Below, piece after piece: positions 40,435 through 48,838 of a DNA stretch of 64,000 bases. The position numbers were made by a program, and so were the translations under genes. The stretch's first letter is position 1, and the number at the start of each line of letters is the position of its first letter. The stretch is from JAEZDP01 sp964430855 (GTDB taxonomy: Bacteria; Acidobacteriota; Vicinamibacteria; Vicinamibacterales; Vicinamibacteraceae), in assembly GCA_964430855.1 (NCBI GenBank), contig CAYSHC010000009.1:1-64000 (forward strand), given 5' to 3'. A model generated the notes under the pieces. That model was not told the origin of the DNA, made no database searches, and worked only from the letters and a program-made list of their open reading frames with translations.

Positions 40435-41067
40435 ATGACGCCGGTCGCCGGGTACTACGGGCTGCTCATCGCGGGCTGGGTCGGCGCATGGCTGCTCTTC
40501 CGGGCGGCGGGCATCGACGCGCTGCCCGGAGCCGCACGATTCGCCTACTGGACCACGGCCAAGCTCCTGATCTGGATCGCGCTGGTGGCGCTCATCGTCA
40601 GGTTCGCCTTCCGGCAACCGCTCGCTGCGTACCTCGGGCTGGTGCGCGCCGCGCGCGGTGTTCGCGTGGGCCTTGCCGTTGGCGCGGCCTTCGTCGCGCT
40701 GGCGGCCGTCTTCGACGTCTTCACGCGCGGCTACGGGTGGCCGTCAGCCGGCTGGGGACAGGTCAACGCCCTCGTGGTCTCGCCGCTCTTCGAAGAGGTG
40801 ATGTTCAGGGGGTACGTGCTGCGGACGCTCGAGGACGACGGCTACGGATTCTGGCGGGCCAACCTGACGGCCGCCCTGATGTTTCTCGGGCTGCACCTGC
40901 CCGGGTGGTTCTTCATGGGAGTCCTCCAGCCGTCGCAGGTGGTCACCGGCGTGAGCATCGTGCTCATCGGCCTCGTCGCGGGCTACGCCAGGCGTCGTGC
41001 AGGGTCCACGTGGGCCGCCGTCGCCATGCACTTTGTCAACAACCTGTACGCGGCGAGCCTTCGGTAG
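40435..41067 (+). CDS. CPBP family intramembrane glutamic protease
   Basis: This 210-residue polytopic membrane protein has about six helices with the CPBP/Abi motifs: EEVMFRGYVLRTL (EExxxR), FLGLHLPGW (His) and AMHFVNNLYA (HxxxN). These proteases or protease-like proteins act on membrane or prenylated proteins, and several bacterial members protect against peptides. No immunity or bacteriocin genes are nearby. It starts 10 bp after the dehydratase stop. Confidence 0.88.
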   Translation: MTPVAGYYGLLIAGWVGAWLLFRAAGIDALPGAARFAYWTTAKLLIWIALVALIVRFAFRQPLAAYLGLVRAARGVRVGLAVGAAFVALAAVFDVFTRGYGWPSAGWGQVNALVVSPLFEEVMFRGYVLRTLEDDGYGFWRANLTAALMFLGLHLPGWFFMGVLQPSQVVTGVSIVLIGLVAGYARRRAGSTWAAVAMHFVNNLYAASLR

Positions 41068-41088
41068 CCCCCGACGCGCGCGGCAGGC

Positions 41089-41517
41089 CTACGCTATCGA
41101 CAAGCCTTCGTGCGCGAGTTCGAGGGTCTCGATCGCGACGTCGTTGCCGAGCGCGTCGAGCGGCGCGAGCTCGAACTTCGTCGGCCACGCGCCTGCCAGG
41201 TTGAAGCTGACCAGCGCTTCGCCCGCCTCATCGAGCAGCACGATGCTCACCGGGCGCCTGTCGGCGGCGCCGCCGGCGACGGCGCGGAACCAGTCCCACA
41301 GCTCGCGGTTGGCCGTCAGCCCGCGCTTGAGGGTGACATTGCCGTAACGCGGCAGGCCCGGAAGCTTGCGGATGTCCACCTTGTCGCCGCCCTCGCGGTA
41401 CTCGATGACGGGGATCTCGGCCGTCAGGCCGTGGCACTCGCTGAACCCGGCGGCGGAGACGCCCTCAATCACGACGCGGAAGTTGAAGTTGCGGTAGGGG
41501 TCGTTGCGCTTCGCCAT
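41089..41517 (-). CDS. Contractile-tail tube protein (gp19/TIGR02241-like), orphan
   Basis: This 142-residue protein matches the phage tail tube/conserved tail region family. It shows the start DPYRNFNFRVVIEGVSAAGFSECHGL, the block EYREGGDKVDIRKLPGL with YGNVTLKRG, and the late IETLELAHEGL. In phages and contractile injection systems this protein forms the inner tube. No sheath, baseplate, spike, ATPase or other phage genes are in the window. It lies 13 bp downstream of a small unknown gene on the same strand, so the two look like a compact two-gene unit. Confidence 0.82.
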   Translation of the reverse strand: MAKRNDPYRNFNFRVVIEGVSAAGFSECHGLTAEIPVIEYREGGDKVDIRKLPGLPRYGNVTLKRGLTANRELWDWFRAVAGGAADRRPVSIVLLDEAGEALVSFNLAGAWPTKFELAPLDALGNDVAIETLELAHEGLSIA

Positions 41518-41530
41518 CGCTGCACGCTCC

Positions 41531-41917
41531 TCAGTAGACCACCCGCGCCTGACCGAGCTCCAGGTACACGCGCAGGTCGTGCGAGATCCTTTCCTTGTAC
41601 GTGGTGCCGGCCCGGTCGCGATAGGAGACCGTCGCCGCGATCGTCATCGGCTCGTTGCGCCGGGCGTATTCGTACAGCGGGTCCACGTACTGCTCGAACG
41701 TCTTGCCGGGCGCCATGAAGGCCACACGCCTGAACACCAGCATCGACGTAATGGCCTTGCGCCCGCCGAGGCCGGAGAACGGCTCGTCGAACACGGTCGT
41801 CACGTCGAGGGCCGGGCGTGCGCCGATGTTCTTCAGGCACACGGAGAGCAGGCCGTCGCGTACGTCCACGTCGAGGATGACCTCCGGGCGGACGTCGAAG
41901 TCTGGAACGTCTGGCAT
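41531..41917 (-). CDS. Hypothetical protein paired with tail tube protein
   Basis: This 128-residue protein has no recognised family. It is rich in beta-strand patterns (PEVILDVDVRDGLLSVCLKN, then MTIAATVSYRDRAGTTYKE) like a CARDB or Ig-type beta-sandwich, and has no signal peptide or membrane helix. ATG 41917 is used because the beta pattern starts just after. It precedes the tube gene by 13 bp. An attachment, capping or effector-holder role for the tube partner is conceivable but not shown. Confidence 0.6.
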   Translation of the reverse strand: MPDVPDFDVRPEVILDVDVRDGLLSVCLKNIGARPALDVTTVFDEPFSGLGGRKAITSMLVFRRVAFMAPGKTFEQYVDPLYEYARRNEPMTIAATVSYRDRAGTTYKERISHDLRVYLELGQARVVY

Positions 41918-41972
41918 GGGCTCCTCGGGGGCTACCGCGGAAGATACAGCAAAACCGCAGTATCCTCCTCCC

Positions 41973-42668
41973 ATGCCACGCCTTCTCTCGCTGACCCTCG
42001 CACTGGCAGTGGGCCTGTCGGCTGCTGCCTCGACGCAACCCCAGGGCCGCGCGTCCGGCGACGGTGCCGGGTGGCAGGTGCTGTTTGACGGCACCTCGCT
42101 CGATGCCTGGCGCGGCTACCGGCGCGACACGCTGCCGGAGCGCGGATGGGAGATCAAGGACGGCCTGCTCCGGACCGTGCCGAAGGTCAAGGGCAGCGAG
42201 CTCATCACGCGGGAGAAGTTCCGCGACTTCGAGCTCGAGTGGGAGTGGCGCGTCGCGCCGGGTGGCAACAACGGCGTGAAGTACTTCGTCACCGAGGACC
42301 GTCCCTCGGCGCCCGGCCACGAGTACCAGATGATCGACGACACCGGCTATCCGTCGGCGTTGACGCCCCTCCAGCTCACCGGGACGTTCTACGACGTGCT
42401 GCCTGCGTCGACCGAGGGAGCGCTTCGGCCCGCCGGCGAGTGGAACACCTCGCGCATTGTCGTGCGCGGCCGGCGCGTGGAGCACTGGCTGAACGGCCAC
42501 AACGTCCTGACCTACGAGCTGGGCAGCCCGGAGGTGCAGGCAGGGATCGCGAAGAGCAAGTTCCGGAACGAGCCCGGGTTCGGGGAGAAGATCGACGGGC
42601 ACATCATGCTGACCTACCACCAGGATGAGTGCTGGTATCGCCGTATCCGGGTTCGCGCGCTGCACTAG
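41973..42668 (+). CDS. Secreted DUF1080 protein (3-keto-disaccharide hydrolase family)
   Basis: This 231-residue protein has a signal peptide (residues 1-20, LSLTLALAVGLSAAAS). One DUF1080 domain follows, with WQVLFDGTSLDAWRGY, ELEWEWRVAPGGNNGVKYFV, YQMIDDTGYPS and KIDGHIMLTYHQDECWYRRIRVR. It is a paralogue of the protein at 8970. Extracellular hydrolysis of 3-keto-glycosides is the known activity of family members. TATCCT (41961-41966) ends 6 nt before the ATG and no ribosome site is seen, so a leaderless transcript is likely. Confidence 0.87.
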   Translation: MPRLLSLTLALAVGLSAAASTQPQGRASGDGAGWQVLFDGTSLDAWRGYRRDTLPERGWEIKDGLLRTVPKVKGSELITREKFRDFELEWEWRVAPGGNNGVKYFVTEDRPSAPGHEYQMIDDTGYPSALTPLQLTGTFYDVLPASTEGALRPAGEWNTSRIVVRGRRVEHWLNGHNVLTYELGSPEVQAGIAKSKFRNEPGFGEKIDGHIMLTYHQDECWYRRIRVRALH

Positions 42669-42766
42669 GTAGAGGAGGGCGCGGAACGCGTTGCGCTTGA
42701 CCCATCGCGCCGGGCGCGTCGCTCGATGCCGTCCTCGTTGACCGCGCCCGCCGCGCCGCCGCGCGC

Positions 42767-43930
42767 CTACCTGCCGCGCGCCTCGTAGACGAACAGCCCG
42801 GACTTGCCGCCCACCACGATCGACGGCGGTGCCCCCGGCGTGAGCGGCACGACGTTGACCTGCATCCCGCCGCCGGCGCGCGACCCGTAGTCCACGATGT
42901 GCCGGATCCACTCGACGCGGTCACCGGCGCGGCGGTACTCGTACCAGTAGAGGCCCAGCGGCTCGCGCTCGCCCGGATCGTTGCCGTTGTGCGCCATGTA
43001 GCGCTTGCCGGTGACGACATCAGGCTGCCCGTCGCCGTTGACGTCGGCGACGGTGACCGCGTGTCCCTGCGACCACGTGCTGTCGATGACGTGCGTCGTC
43101 CAGGCGCCTCCCTCGCGCTGCTCCAGCCAGAACAGCCCGTAGTCGTGCGCGTTCGAGCTGACGACGTCGGCGCGCCCGTCGGCATTGACGTCGAGCACGT
43201 GCAGGAACGACGTCTGGCCCAGGTCCCACGCCTCGTGGAGTGTCCACGGCTGGTCGGGCTCGGCCGGCGCCTCGAGCCAGCCCTTTGGCGTGAGGATGTC
43301 GGTGCGCCCGTCGCCGTTGACGTCGCCGGCGCCGATGCCGTGGCCGAACGAGCGGTCGGCCACCGTGTGCGGCTCGAAGCGGCCGGCACGCAGCGCGTAC
43401 CACGTCAGCGGCGCCTTGGTGTCGCCGAACTGCGGGAGCAACTCGTGCGGCACGCCGTCGTTGTCGAGATCGACGAGGAAGGCGAACTCCACCGGAGCCT
43501 GGGTGGCGACGACGTGCTCCTTCCACGTGCCGGTCGCGGCCCCGCCGGGGTTCTCGTTCCACCAGATCTTCTTCGCGAACCACGAGACGCTGAGGACGTC
43601 GACATGGCCGTCGCCGTTGACGTCGAGTGGCAGGTCGCTGAAGACGTCCACGTATCCGCTCGTGTAGCCGATGCTGCGGAAGCGGTGCTTCGTCCACGAG
43701 GGTGCTTCGTACCACGCCTCGCCCGAGATGATGTCGAGGCGGCCGTCGCCGTTGATGTCTGCGACCGCCGCTGTCTCGGACGCTCCCGGGTCGATCATCC
43801 GGCCTTCGAAGGCGATGTCGGGCGGGCGCGGCGCCTGGGCCGACAGCAGTACCGTCGCGGTGATGGCCGGAAGGGCGGCCAGGAAGACGGCCCGAAAGAC
43901 GGCCCGGAGGGCCGTCCCTACCGTGTGCAT
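42767..43930 (-). CDS. Secreted FG-GAP/VCBS repeat protein
   Basis: This 387-residue protein has a signal peptide and about six calcium-binding VCBS/FG-GAP motifs: DINGDGRLDI, DVNGDGHVDV, DLDNDGVPHE, DVNGDGRTDI, DVNADGRADV and DVNGDGQPDV. They suggest a seven-bladed beta-propeller for surface adhesion or ligand binding. The first 17 codons, including VGTALRAVFRAVF of the signal peptide, are encoded by a family-A repeat copy. The ATG overlaps the stop of the upstream dehydrogenase subunit gene by 13 bp. No nearer conserved start is available. Confidence 0.85.
   Translation of the reverse strand: MHTVGTALRAVFRAVFLAALPAITATVLLSAQAPRPPDIAFEGRMIDPGASETAAVADINGDGRLDIISGEAWYEAPSWTKHRFRSIGYTSGYVDVFSDLPLDVNGDGHVDVLSVSWFAKKIWWNENPGGAATGTWKEHVVATQAPVEFAFLVDLDNDGVPHELLPQFGDTKAPLTWYALRAGRFEPHTVADRSFGHGIGAGDVNGDGRTDILTPKGWLEAPAEPDQPWTLHEAWDLGQTSFLHVLDVNADGRADVVSSNAHDYGLFWLEQREGGAWTTHVIDSTWSQGHAVTVADVNGDGQPDVVTGKRYMAHNGNDPGEREPLGLYWYEYRRAGDRVEWIRHIVDYGSRAGGGMQVNVVPLTPGAPPSIVVGGKSGLFVYEARGR
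43886..43922. repeat. Family A repeat inside signal peptide and stop codon
   Basis: GACGGCCC and GGGCCGTC around 43899-43917 form the palindrome, followed by CTACC. The CTA at 43918-43920 is the reverse complement of the TAG stop of the small dehydrogenase subunit. The same bases encode the first residues of the VCBS protein. A further GACGGCCCG half-copy lies at 43886-43894. Confidence 0.8.
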
Positions 43931-44619
43931 GACGGGAACTCGAGGAGCGCGGTGTTGCCCGCGTAGCCCAGCTCGTCAAGCAACCCGGTACGCGACGTGT
44001 AATAGCCGTCGGCAGCGAGGTTCTTCATGAGCCGGAAGAAGCGCGGCGGCAGGCGCGGGTCGTCGATGGGCGGTGGCGCCTGGCCGTCCCTCGCCACCGG
44101 TCCACGCTGCGGCGGGGTCCTGTCGGTCGTCGGGACGAAGTACACGAGCCGCCCGGTCTCGTCGGCACGGAAACGGGCGCGCCGCGCCTCGGTGTCCTCC
44201 CTGTCGACGGCATCGCTTGCCGGCTGGAGGATGGCGATCGCCGTGGCCTCGTCGAGCGTCGCGAAGTCCTTCGCACCGGCGGCGCGAGCCTCGCGGTCGA
44301 GCCAGGCGAGCCCTGTGCGTGCCAGCGGCTGGTGCTCCGGGTTGGCCGCGACGACCCGGTCGATGTAGGCGTGCGCGTCGGCGCCGCTGCCGCCCGGCGT
44401 GTCGGTCGGCGGGATGATGACGTCCACGAGGCGTGCGAGCGCGCGGTACTCGGCAGGCGTGAAGAACGACGGCGTGTAGGGGGCCGAGGGATCCGTCGGG
44501 GCCGCCGCCTGCGGCGGCGCGTGGTGCTGCCCGTACAGTTCGTCGCCGGCAAACGGGAACGCGCAGGTGGCGCTGATGGCGCCCAGCATCTTGAGGGCGG
44601 TGCGTCGGGTCTCGGTCAC
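43918..44619 (-). CDS. Gluconate 2-dehydrogenase subunit 3-like protein
   Basis: This 233-residue protein has a twin-arginine-like leader (ETRRTALKMLGAISATCAF) and the subunit-3 domain FFTPAEYRALARLVDVIIPPTDTPGG, which has no clear cofactor motif. These small subunits escort GMC-type dehydrogenase subunits through the TAT system. It lies between the GMC gene, whose stop overlaps its start, and the VCBS gene. A cytochrome c partner, expected for membrane-bound complexes, is not adjacent. Confidence 0.88.
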   Translation of the reverse strand: MTETRRTALKMLGAISATCAFPFAGDELYGQHHAPPQAAAPTDPSAPYTPSFFTPAEYRALARLVDVIIPPTDTPGGSGADAHAYIDRVVAANPEHQPLARTGLAWLDREARAAGAKDFATLDEATAIAILQPASDAVDREDTEARRARFRADETGRLVYFVPTTDRTPPQRGPVARDGQAPPPIDDPRLPPRFFRLMKNLAADGYYTSRTGLLDELGYAGNTALLEFPSCTR

Positions 44620-46178
44620 AGCTCACCTCGGCGGAGACGTTCGGCGATGTCGTCGGCGGCACGCGCGGCAAGCGCCATGATCGTGTGCGTCGGGTTCTTC
44701 TCCGACGCGGACGGGAAGACGCTGCCGTCGACCACGTACAGGTTCGGCACGTCGTGCGTCCGGCACTGCGCGTCGACCACGGACGTGCGCGGGTCGCTGC
44801 CCATGCGGCAGCCGCCCAGCTCGTGGTTGGTGGCCGGGCCTGCGGGTACGCTCAGAATCTCGGCGCCTGCCGCCTCGAGGATCGCCAGGCTCCACCGCAC
44901 CATGTCGTTGAAGAGCGCCTCGTCGTTGGGGCCCCACTTGACGTGCCGGCGCGCGAGGGGCAGGCCGTAGCTGTCGCGGGCGTCCGGGTCGAGGTCGATG
45001 TACGAGTCGGCGTTGGGCAGCATCTCGCCGTAGGGCGTGAACTGCACGTATGCGGGATAGGCGGCCTTCACCGCCGCCTTGTAGGCGCGCCCGAAGCCCG
45101 GCAGCGTCTTCGCCCAGCCCGCCAGCCGCCGGTTCTGGTAGTTCAGCTGCGCGCCGAAGCTTCTGGCGTACGGGCGCTCCCGCGTGTGCATGAACGACGG
45201 CATGTACGCGTGGTCGAGAAAGCCCTCGTCGTTGACGGGCCGCTGACCGCGCAGCTCCTCGAGCACGCACTCGATGCCGCCGGTGAAGTGCGGGATGAAG
45301 TGGCGTCCCAGCTGGCCGCTCGAGTTGGCGAGGCCGGTGGGATAGCGCGACGACGTGGACATCAGCAGCAGCGCCACGCTCTGGACGCAGGCCGCGGCCA
45401 CCACCACGCAGCGTCCGCGCACCTCGCCTTCGCGCTCGTGCACGCGGTGGATGTAGCGGACGCCCGTCACCCGGTTCTCGGGTGACACGACCACCTCGCG
45501 GACGATGCAGTCGGACAATACCGTGACGCGCCCGTCCCTCTCCGCCGGGGCGATGTGCACGTCGGCCGAGTTGTACTTGGCGACGACGTCGCAGCCGGCC
45601 ATGCAGTTGCCGCAGAAGTGGCAGGCCAGCCTGGTGCGCGTGGGCACGGTGCGCGTCGCCTTGCGTACGTGGATCAGGTCGGCACCGAGCGACCGCGCCG
45701 CCTTCTGGATGATGAGGTCGCTGCACTTCAGCGGGACGGGTGGCAGGAAATGGCCGTCAGGCAGGTCGTCCAGGCCGTCGGCATTGCCGCAGACGCCCAC
45801 GTCCTTCTCGATGACGTCGTAGTACGGCGCCAGGTCCGCGTACCCGATGGGCCAGTCCTCGCCGGCGCCCTCGAGCGTCCGGCCCCTGAAGTCGCGCGGC
45901 CCGAACCGCAGCGCCACGGCGTTCCACAGCAGCGTCTTGCCGCCCACCCCGCGGCTGCGCTCGCTCTCGAATCCTTCCTTGCCCGGCCGCATGGTCGGAA
46001 TCTGCCGGTTGGGGAAGTCGAACGGCATCGCGTGGGTGTTGAAGTCCGTGCGCGTATCGATGCGCGGCCCGCCCTCCACCACCGCAACGCGCACGCCCTG
46101 CCGCGCGAGATGCGAGGCCAGCGTGCCGCCGGCCGCCCCCGAACCGACGATGACGACGTCAAAGGTCTCCTGCTGCAT
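44616..46178 (-). CDS. GMC-family FAD-dependent sugar/glycoside dehydrogenase
   Basis: This 520-residue flavoenzyme has the FAD-binding loop VIVGSGAAGGTLAS (about residues 9-22) and GVGGKTLLWNAVALR. A Cys-rich CHFCGNCMAGCD (about 208-219) may hold an iron-sulfur cluster, as in FAD glucose dehydrogenases. Active-site His occurs in NHELGGCRMG, and NPTHTIMALA is at the C terminus. It probably oxidises a sugar or glycoside at the envelope together with the small subunit downstream. ATG 46178 is chosen since the FAD strand follows directly. Stop and start overlap with the subunit gene (ATGA). Confidence 0.9.
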   Translation of the reverse strand: MQQETFDVVIVGSGAAGGTLASHLARQGVRVAVVEGGPRIDTRTDFNTHAMPFDFPNRQIPTMRPGKEGFESERSRGVGGKTLLWNAVALRFGPRDFRGRTLEGAGEDWPIGYADLAPYYDVIEKDVGVCGNADGLDDLPDGHFLPPVPLKCSDLIIQKAARSLGADLIHVRKATRTVPTRTRLACHFCGNCMAGCDVVAKYNSADVHIAPAERDGRVTVLSDCIVREVVVSPENRVTGVRYIHRVHEREGEVRGRCVVVAAACVQSVALLLMSTSSRYPTGLANSSGQLGRHFIPHFTGGIECVLEELRGQRPVNDEGFLDHAYMPSFMHTRERPYARSFGAQLNYQNRRLAGWAKTLPGFGRAYKAAVKAAYPAYVQFTPYGEMLPNADSYIDLDPDARDSYGLPLARRHVKWGPNDEALFNDMVRWSLAILEAAGAEILSVPAGPATNHELGGCRMGSDPRTSVVDAQCRTHDVPNLYVVDGSVFPSASEKNPTHTIMALAARAADDIAERLRRGEL

Positions 46179-46276
46179 CGGGCGAGCGGATAGTACACCA
46201 CCGGATTCAGCCAATCGACCACGCCGCAGGCGCACGTCCGTCCCCTCCCCCCTTCCCGTCCAGCTATGATCGCGCC

Positions 46277-47449
46277 GTGACACGCATCGTCGTGGTGGGT
46301 TCCGGCGCGTTCGGCGGGTGGACCGCCCTCACGCTCCTGCGGCGCGGCGCCTCCGTGACGCTCATCGACGCCTGGGGCCCGGGCAACGCGCGGGCCAGCT
46401 CCGGTGGCGAGACGCGTGTTCTGCGCGGCACCTACGGGGACCGAGCAGTCTATACGCGCATGGCGGCCCGTGCGCTGCGGCTGTGGCGCGAGCACGAGGC
46501 GCGCAGCCGCCGACGGTTCGTCCATCGGATCGGCGCGCTGTGGATGTTCGGCGACGACGCGAGCTTCGGCGAGGCATCGGTGGCGCCGTTGCGTGCCGAG
46601 GGGCTGCCCGTGGAATGGCTCGGGCCCGAGGACCTGCGCCGCCGCTTCCCCCAGATGGCCGTCGACGACGTGCGACGTGCGCTCTGGGAGCCGGAGGCGG
46701 GCTACGCGCTGGCCCGTCGTGCGTGCGAGCACGTCGTCGAGACGTTCGTGGCGGAAGGGGGGACGTACCGGCAGGCGGCGACCGCGAGCCCCGTGCGGCT
46801 GGGCCCCGACGGCGTCGCGCTGAGGGATGACACGTCAGTGAACGCTGACGTGTTCATCTTCGCCTGCGGCCCCTGGCTCGGCCGGCTCTTCCCCGAGGAG
46901 ATCGGCACGCTCATCCGCCCGACGCGGCAGGAATCGTTCTACTTCGGCACGCCAGCCGGCGACGTGCGCTGGAGCGAGCCGCGGATGCCGGTATGGATGG
47001 ACCGCCGCGAGCGCATGTTCTACGGGATCCCCGGCAACGCCAACCGCGGCTTCAAGGTGTCGGACGACTCCCACGGCCCGGCGTTCGACCCGACCGACGG
47101 CGACCGGACGGTGACGGCTGCGGGCGTCGATAGCGTGCGTGCGCTGCTGCGCCGCCGCTTCCCGGCGCTTGCGGACGCGCCGCTGCTCGGCGCCGAGGTG
47201 TGCCAGTACGAAGTGACGCCCGGCTCGCATTTCCTGGTGGACCGGCACCCGGCAGATGCGCGCGTGTGGCTCGTGGGCGGAGGCTCCGGGCACGGCTTCA
47301 AGATGGGCCCGGCCATGGGCGAGCACGTCGCCGCGCTGGTGCTCGACGGCGCCGCGCCGGATCCGCTGTTCTCGCTCGAGCGGGCGCGCACGGCCGCCGG
47401 ACCGGAGCCGACGCGCCGGCAGGCTGGCACGCCGGCCCGCTCCTTGTAG
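46277..47449 (+). CDS. FAD-dependent amine oxidase (sarcosine/N-methyltryptophan oxidase-like)
   Basis: This 390-residue DAO-family oxidase has the N-terminal VVVGSGAFGGWTALTLLRRG, the covalent-flavin-like region further on, FIFACGPWLGRLFP, and the C-terminal VTPGSHFLVDRHP with WLVGGGSGHGFKMGPAMGE. These features are typical of MSOX and SolA. It oxidises a secondary or N-methyl amine; substrate unknown. The GTG at 46277 is only 6 nt after TATGAT (46265-46270), suggesting leaderless transcription. It is divergent from the GMC dehydrogenase. Confidence 0.86.
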   Translation: MTRIVVVGSGAFGGWTALTLLRRGASVTLIDAWGPGNARASSGGETRVLRGTYGDRAVYTRMAARALRLWREHEARSRRRFVHRIGALWMFGDDASFGEASVAPLRAEGLPVEWLGPEDLRRRFPQMAVDDVRRALWEPEAGYALARRACEHVVETFVAEGGTYRQAATASPVRLGPDGVALRDDTSVNADVFIFACGPWLGRLFPEEIGTLIRPTRQESFYFGTPAGDVRWSEPRMPVWMDRRERMFYGIPGNANRGFKVSDDSHGPAFDPTDGDRTVTAAGVDSVRALLRRRFPALADAPLLGAEVCQYEVTPGSHFLVDRHPADARVWLVGGGSGHGFKMGPAMGEHVAALVLDGAAPDPLFSLERARTAAGPEPTRRQAGTPARSL

Positions 47450-47459
47450 ACTGTCCGTC

Positions 47460-48782
47460 GTGCACATCCAGATGCCCCTGCTTCGTCCCCTGTCAGCCGT
47501 CCTGTCGGCGTGCGTGGCCTTCGGCGTCGGCGCCGTCCCCGCCGGCGCACAGTCGCTCTCTGCCGAGATCGACAGGATGATCCCTGCCGTCGAGTCGAAG
47601 CTCATCGAGTGGCGGCGCCACTTCCACACGCATCCCGAGCTGTCGAACCGCGAGACCGAGACGGCGGCCTTCATCGCCGAACGCCTCCGCAGCCTCGGCC
47701 TCGAGCCGCAGACCGGCATCGCACGGACAGGCGTCGTCGCGGTCCTCACGGGCGGGCTGCCAGGTCCCACCGTCGCGCTGCGGGCCGACATGGACGCGCT
47801 CCCCGTGCGCGAGGAGACCGACGTGCCGTTTGCGAGCCGGGCGACGGGCGAGTACGAAGGCAACAGCGTCGGCGTGATGCACGCCTGCGGGCACGATGCG
47901 CACATGGCCATCCTGCTCGCGACGGCGGAGGTCCTGACAAAGGTGCGAGACCGCCTGCCCGGCTCGGTGAAGTTCATCTTCCAGCCGGCGGAGGAGGGGG
48001 CGCCGCTCGACGAGCGCCCGGCCGGCGCCGAGCTGATGGTGAAGGAGGGCGTGATGGAAGGCGTGGACGCCGTGTTCGGCCTGCACGTCTTCGCGAACGT
48101 CCCGGCCGGCACCATCACCTACAGGAGCGGGCCGTTCATGGCCGCCTCCGACCAGTTCGACATCGTCGTCACCGGCAGGCAGACGCACGGATCGGCGCCG
48201 TGGCGCGGCGTCGACCCCATCGTCGTCGGCGCGCAGATCGTGAACGCGCTTCAGACGATCGTCAGCCGCAACGTCGATATCACCAGGCTGCCGGCCATCG
48301 TCTCGGTGGGGCAGTTCCAGTCAGGCGTCCGCAACAACATCATCCCCGACACCGCGCGGCTCGTCGGCACCATCAGGACGTTCGACGACGAGGTGCAGGA
48401 GGACATCCACAGGCGGGTCCGCGAGATCGCCGAGGGCGTCGCCGCGTCGGCCGGCGCGAAGGTGGACGTGCAGATCCATCGCGGCTACCCGGTGACCGCC
48501 AACGACCCGGACCTGACGGCGAGGATGCTGCCGACGCTCGAGCGCGTCGCGCCGGGCCGCGTGCGCGAGTCGGAGCTCATCACGGGCGCCGAGGACTTCA
48601 CGTTCTTCCAGCGCCAGGCGCCCGGGCTCTTCTTCTTCCTCGGCATCACGCCGCCTGAGCAGGTGGGCTCGGCCGCGGCGAACCACTCACCGCTGTTCTT
48701 CGTGGACGAGAGCGCGCTGCCCACCGGCGTGCGGGCGCTCGCGCACCTCGCCGTCGACTACCTCAAGTCGGCTCGGAAGTAG
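47460..48782 (+). CDS. Secreted M20D amidohydrolase
   Basis: This 440-residue metal-dependent aminoacylase/amidohydrolase of the IAA-amino-acid hydrolase type has a signal peptide (LLRPLSAVLSACVAFGVGA). The family opening RRHFHTHPELSNRE, DMDALPV, the metal-ligand block MHACGHDAHMA, FQPAEEGAP and the dimerisation domain complete the pattern. It likely hydrolyses N-acyl or amide conjugates outside the cytoplasm. GTG 47460 is favoured because TAGACT (47447-47452) ends 7 nt upstream; ATG 47472 is an alternative. Confidence 0.88.
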   Translation: MHIQMPLLRPLSAVLSACVAFGVGAVPAGAQSLSAEIDRMIPAVESKLIEWRRHFHTHPELSNRETETAAFIAERLRSLGLEPQTGIARTGVVAVLTGGLPGPTVALRADMDALPVREETDVPFASRATGEYEGNSVGVMHACGHDAHMAILLATAEVLTKVRDRLPGSVKFIFQPAEEGAPLDERPAGAELMVKEGVMEGVDAVFGLHVFANVPAGTITYRSGPFMAASDQFDIVVTGRQTHGSAPWRGVDPIVVGAQIVNALQTIVSRNVDITRLPAIVSVGQFQSGVRNNIIPDTARLVGTIRTFDDEVQEDIHRRVREIAEGVAASAGAKVDVQIHRGYPVTANDPDLTARMLPTLERVAPGRVRESELITGAEDFTFFQRQAPGLFFFLGITPPEQVGSAAANHSPLFFVDESALPTGVRALAHLAVDYLKSARK

Positions 48783-48828
48783 GCGCCGCCCCCGCCACGC
48801 CCTGGGCGGGTCACACTCGACGGCGCCT
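48781..48828. terminator. Nested hairpin between convergent genes
   Basis: AGGCGCCG (48781-48788) pairs with CGGCGCCT (48821-48828), and an inner CCGCC/GGCGG pair nests inside. It lies between the M20 gene and the convergent secreted protein, without a T-tract. Confidence 0.5.
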
Positions 48829-48838
48829 CGCTGGTGCA

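Noticed and set aside
41089..41917. A prophage or full contractile injection system
   Set aside because: Only one tail-type protein and one unknown gene are present; no integrase, capsid, terminase, sheath or baseplate genes surround them.
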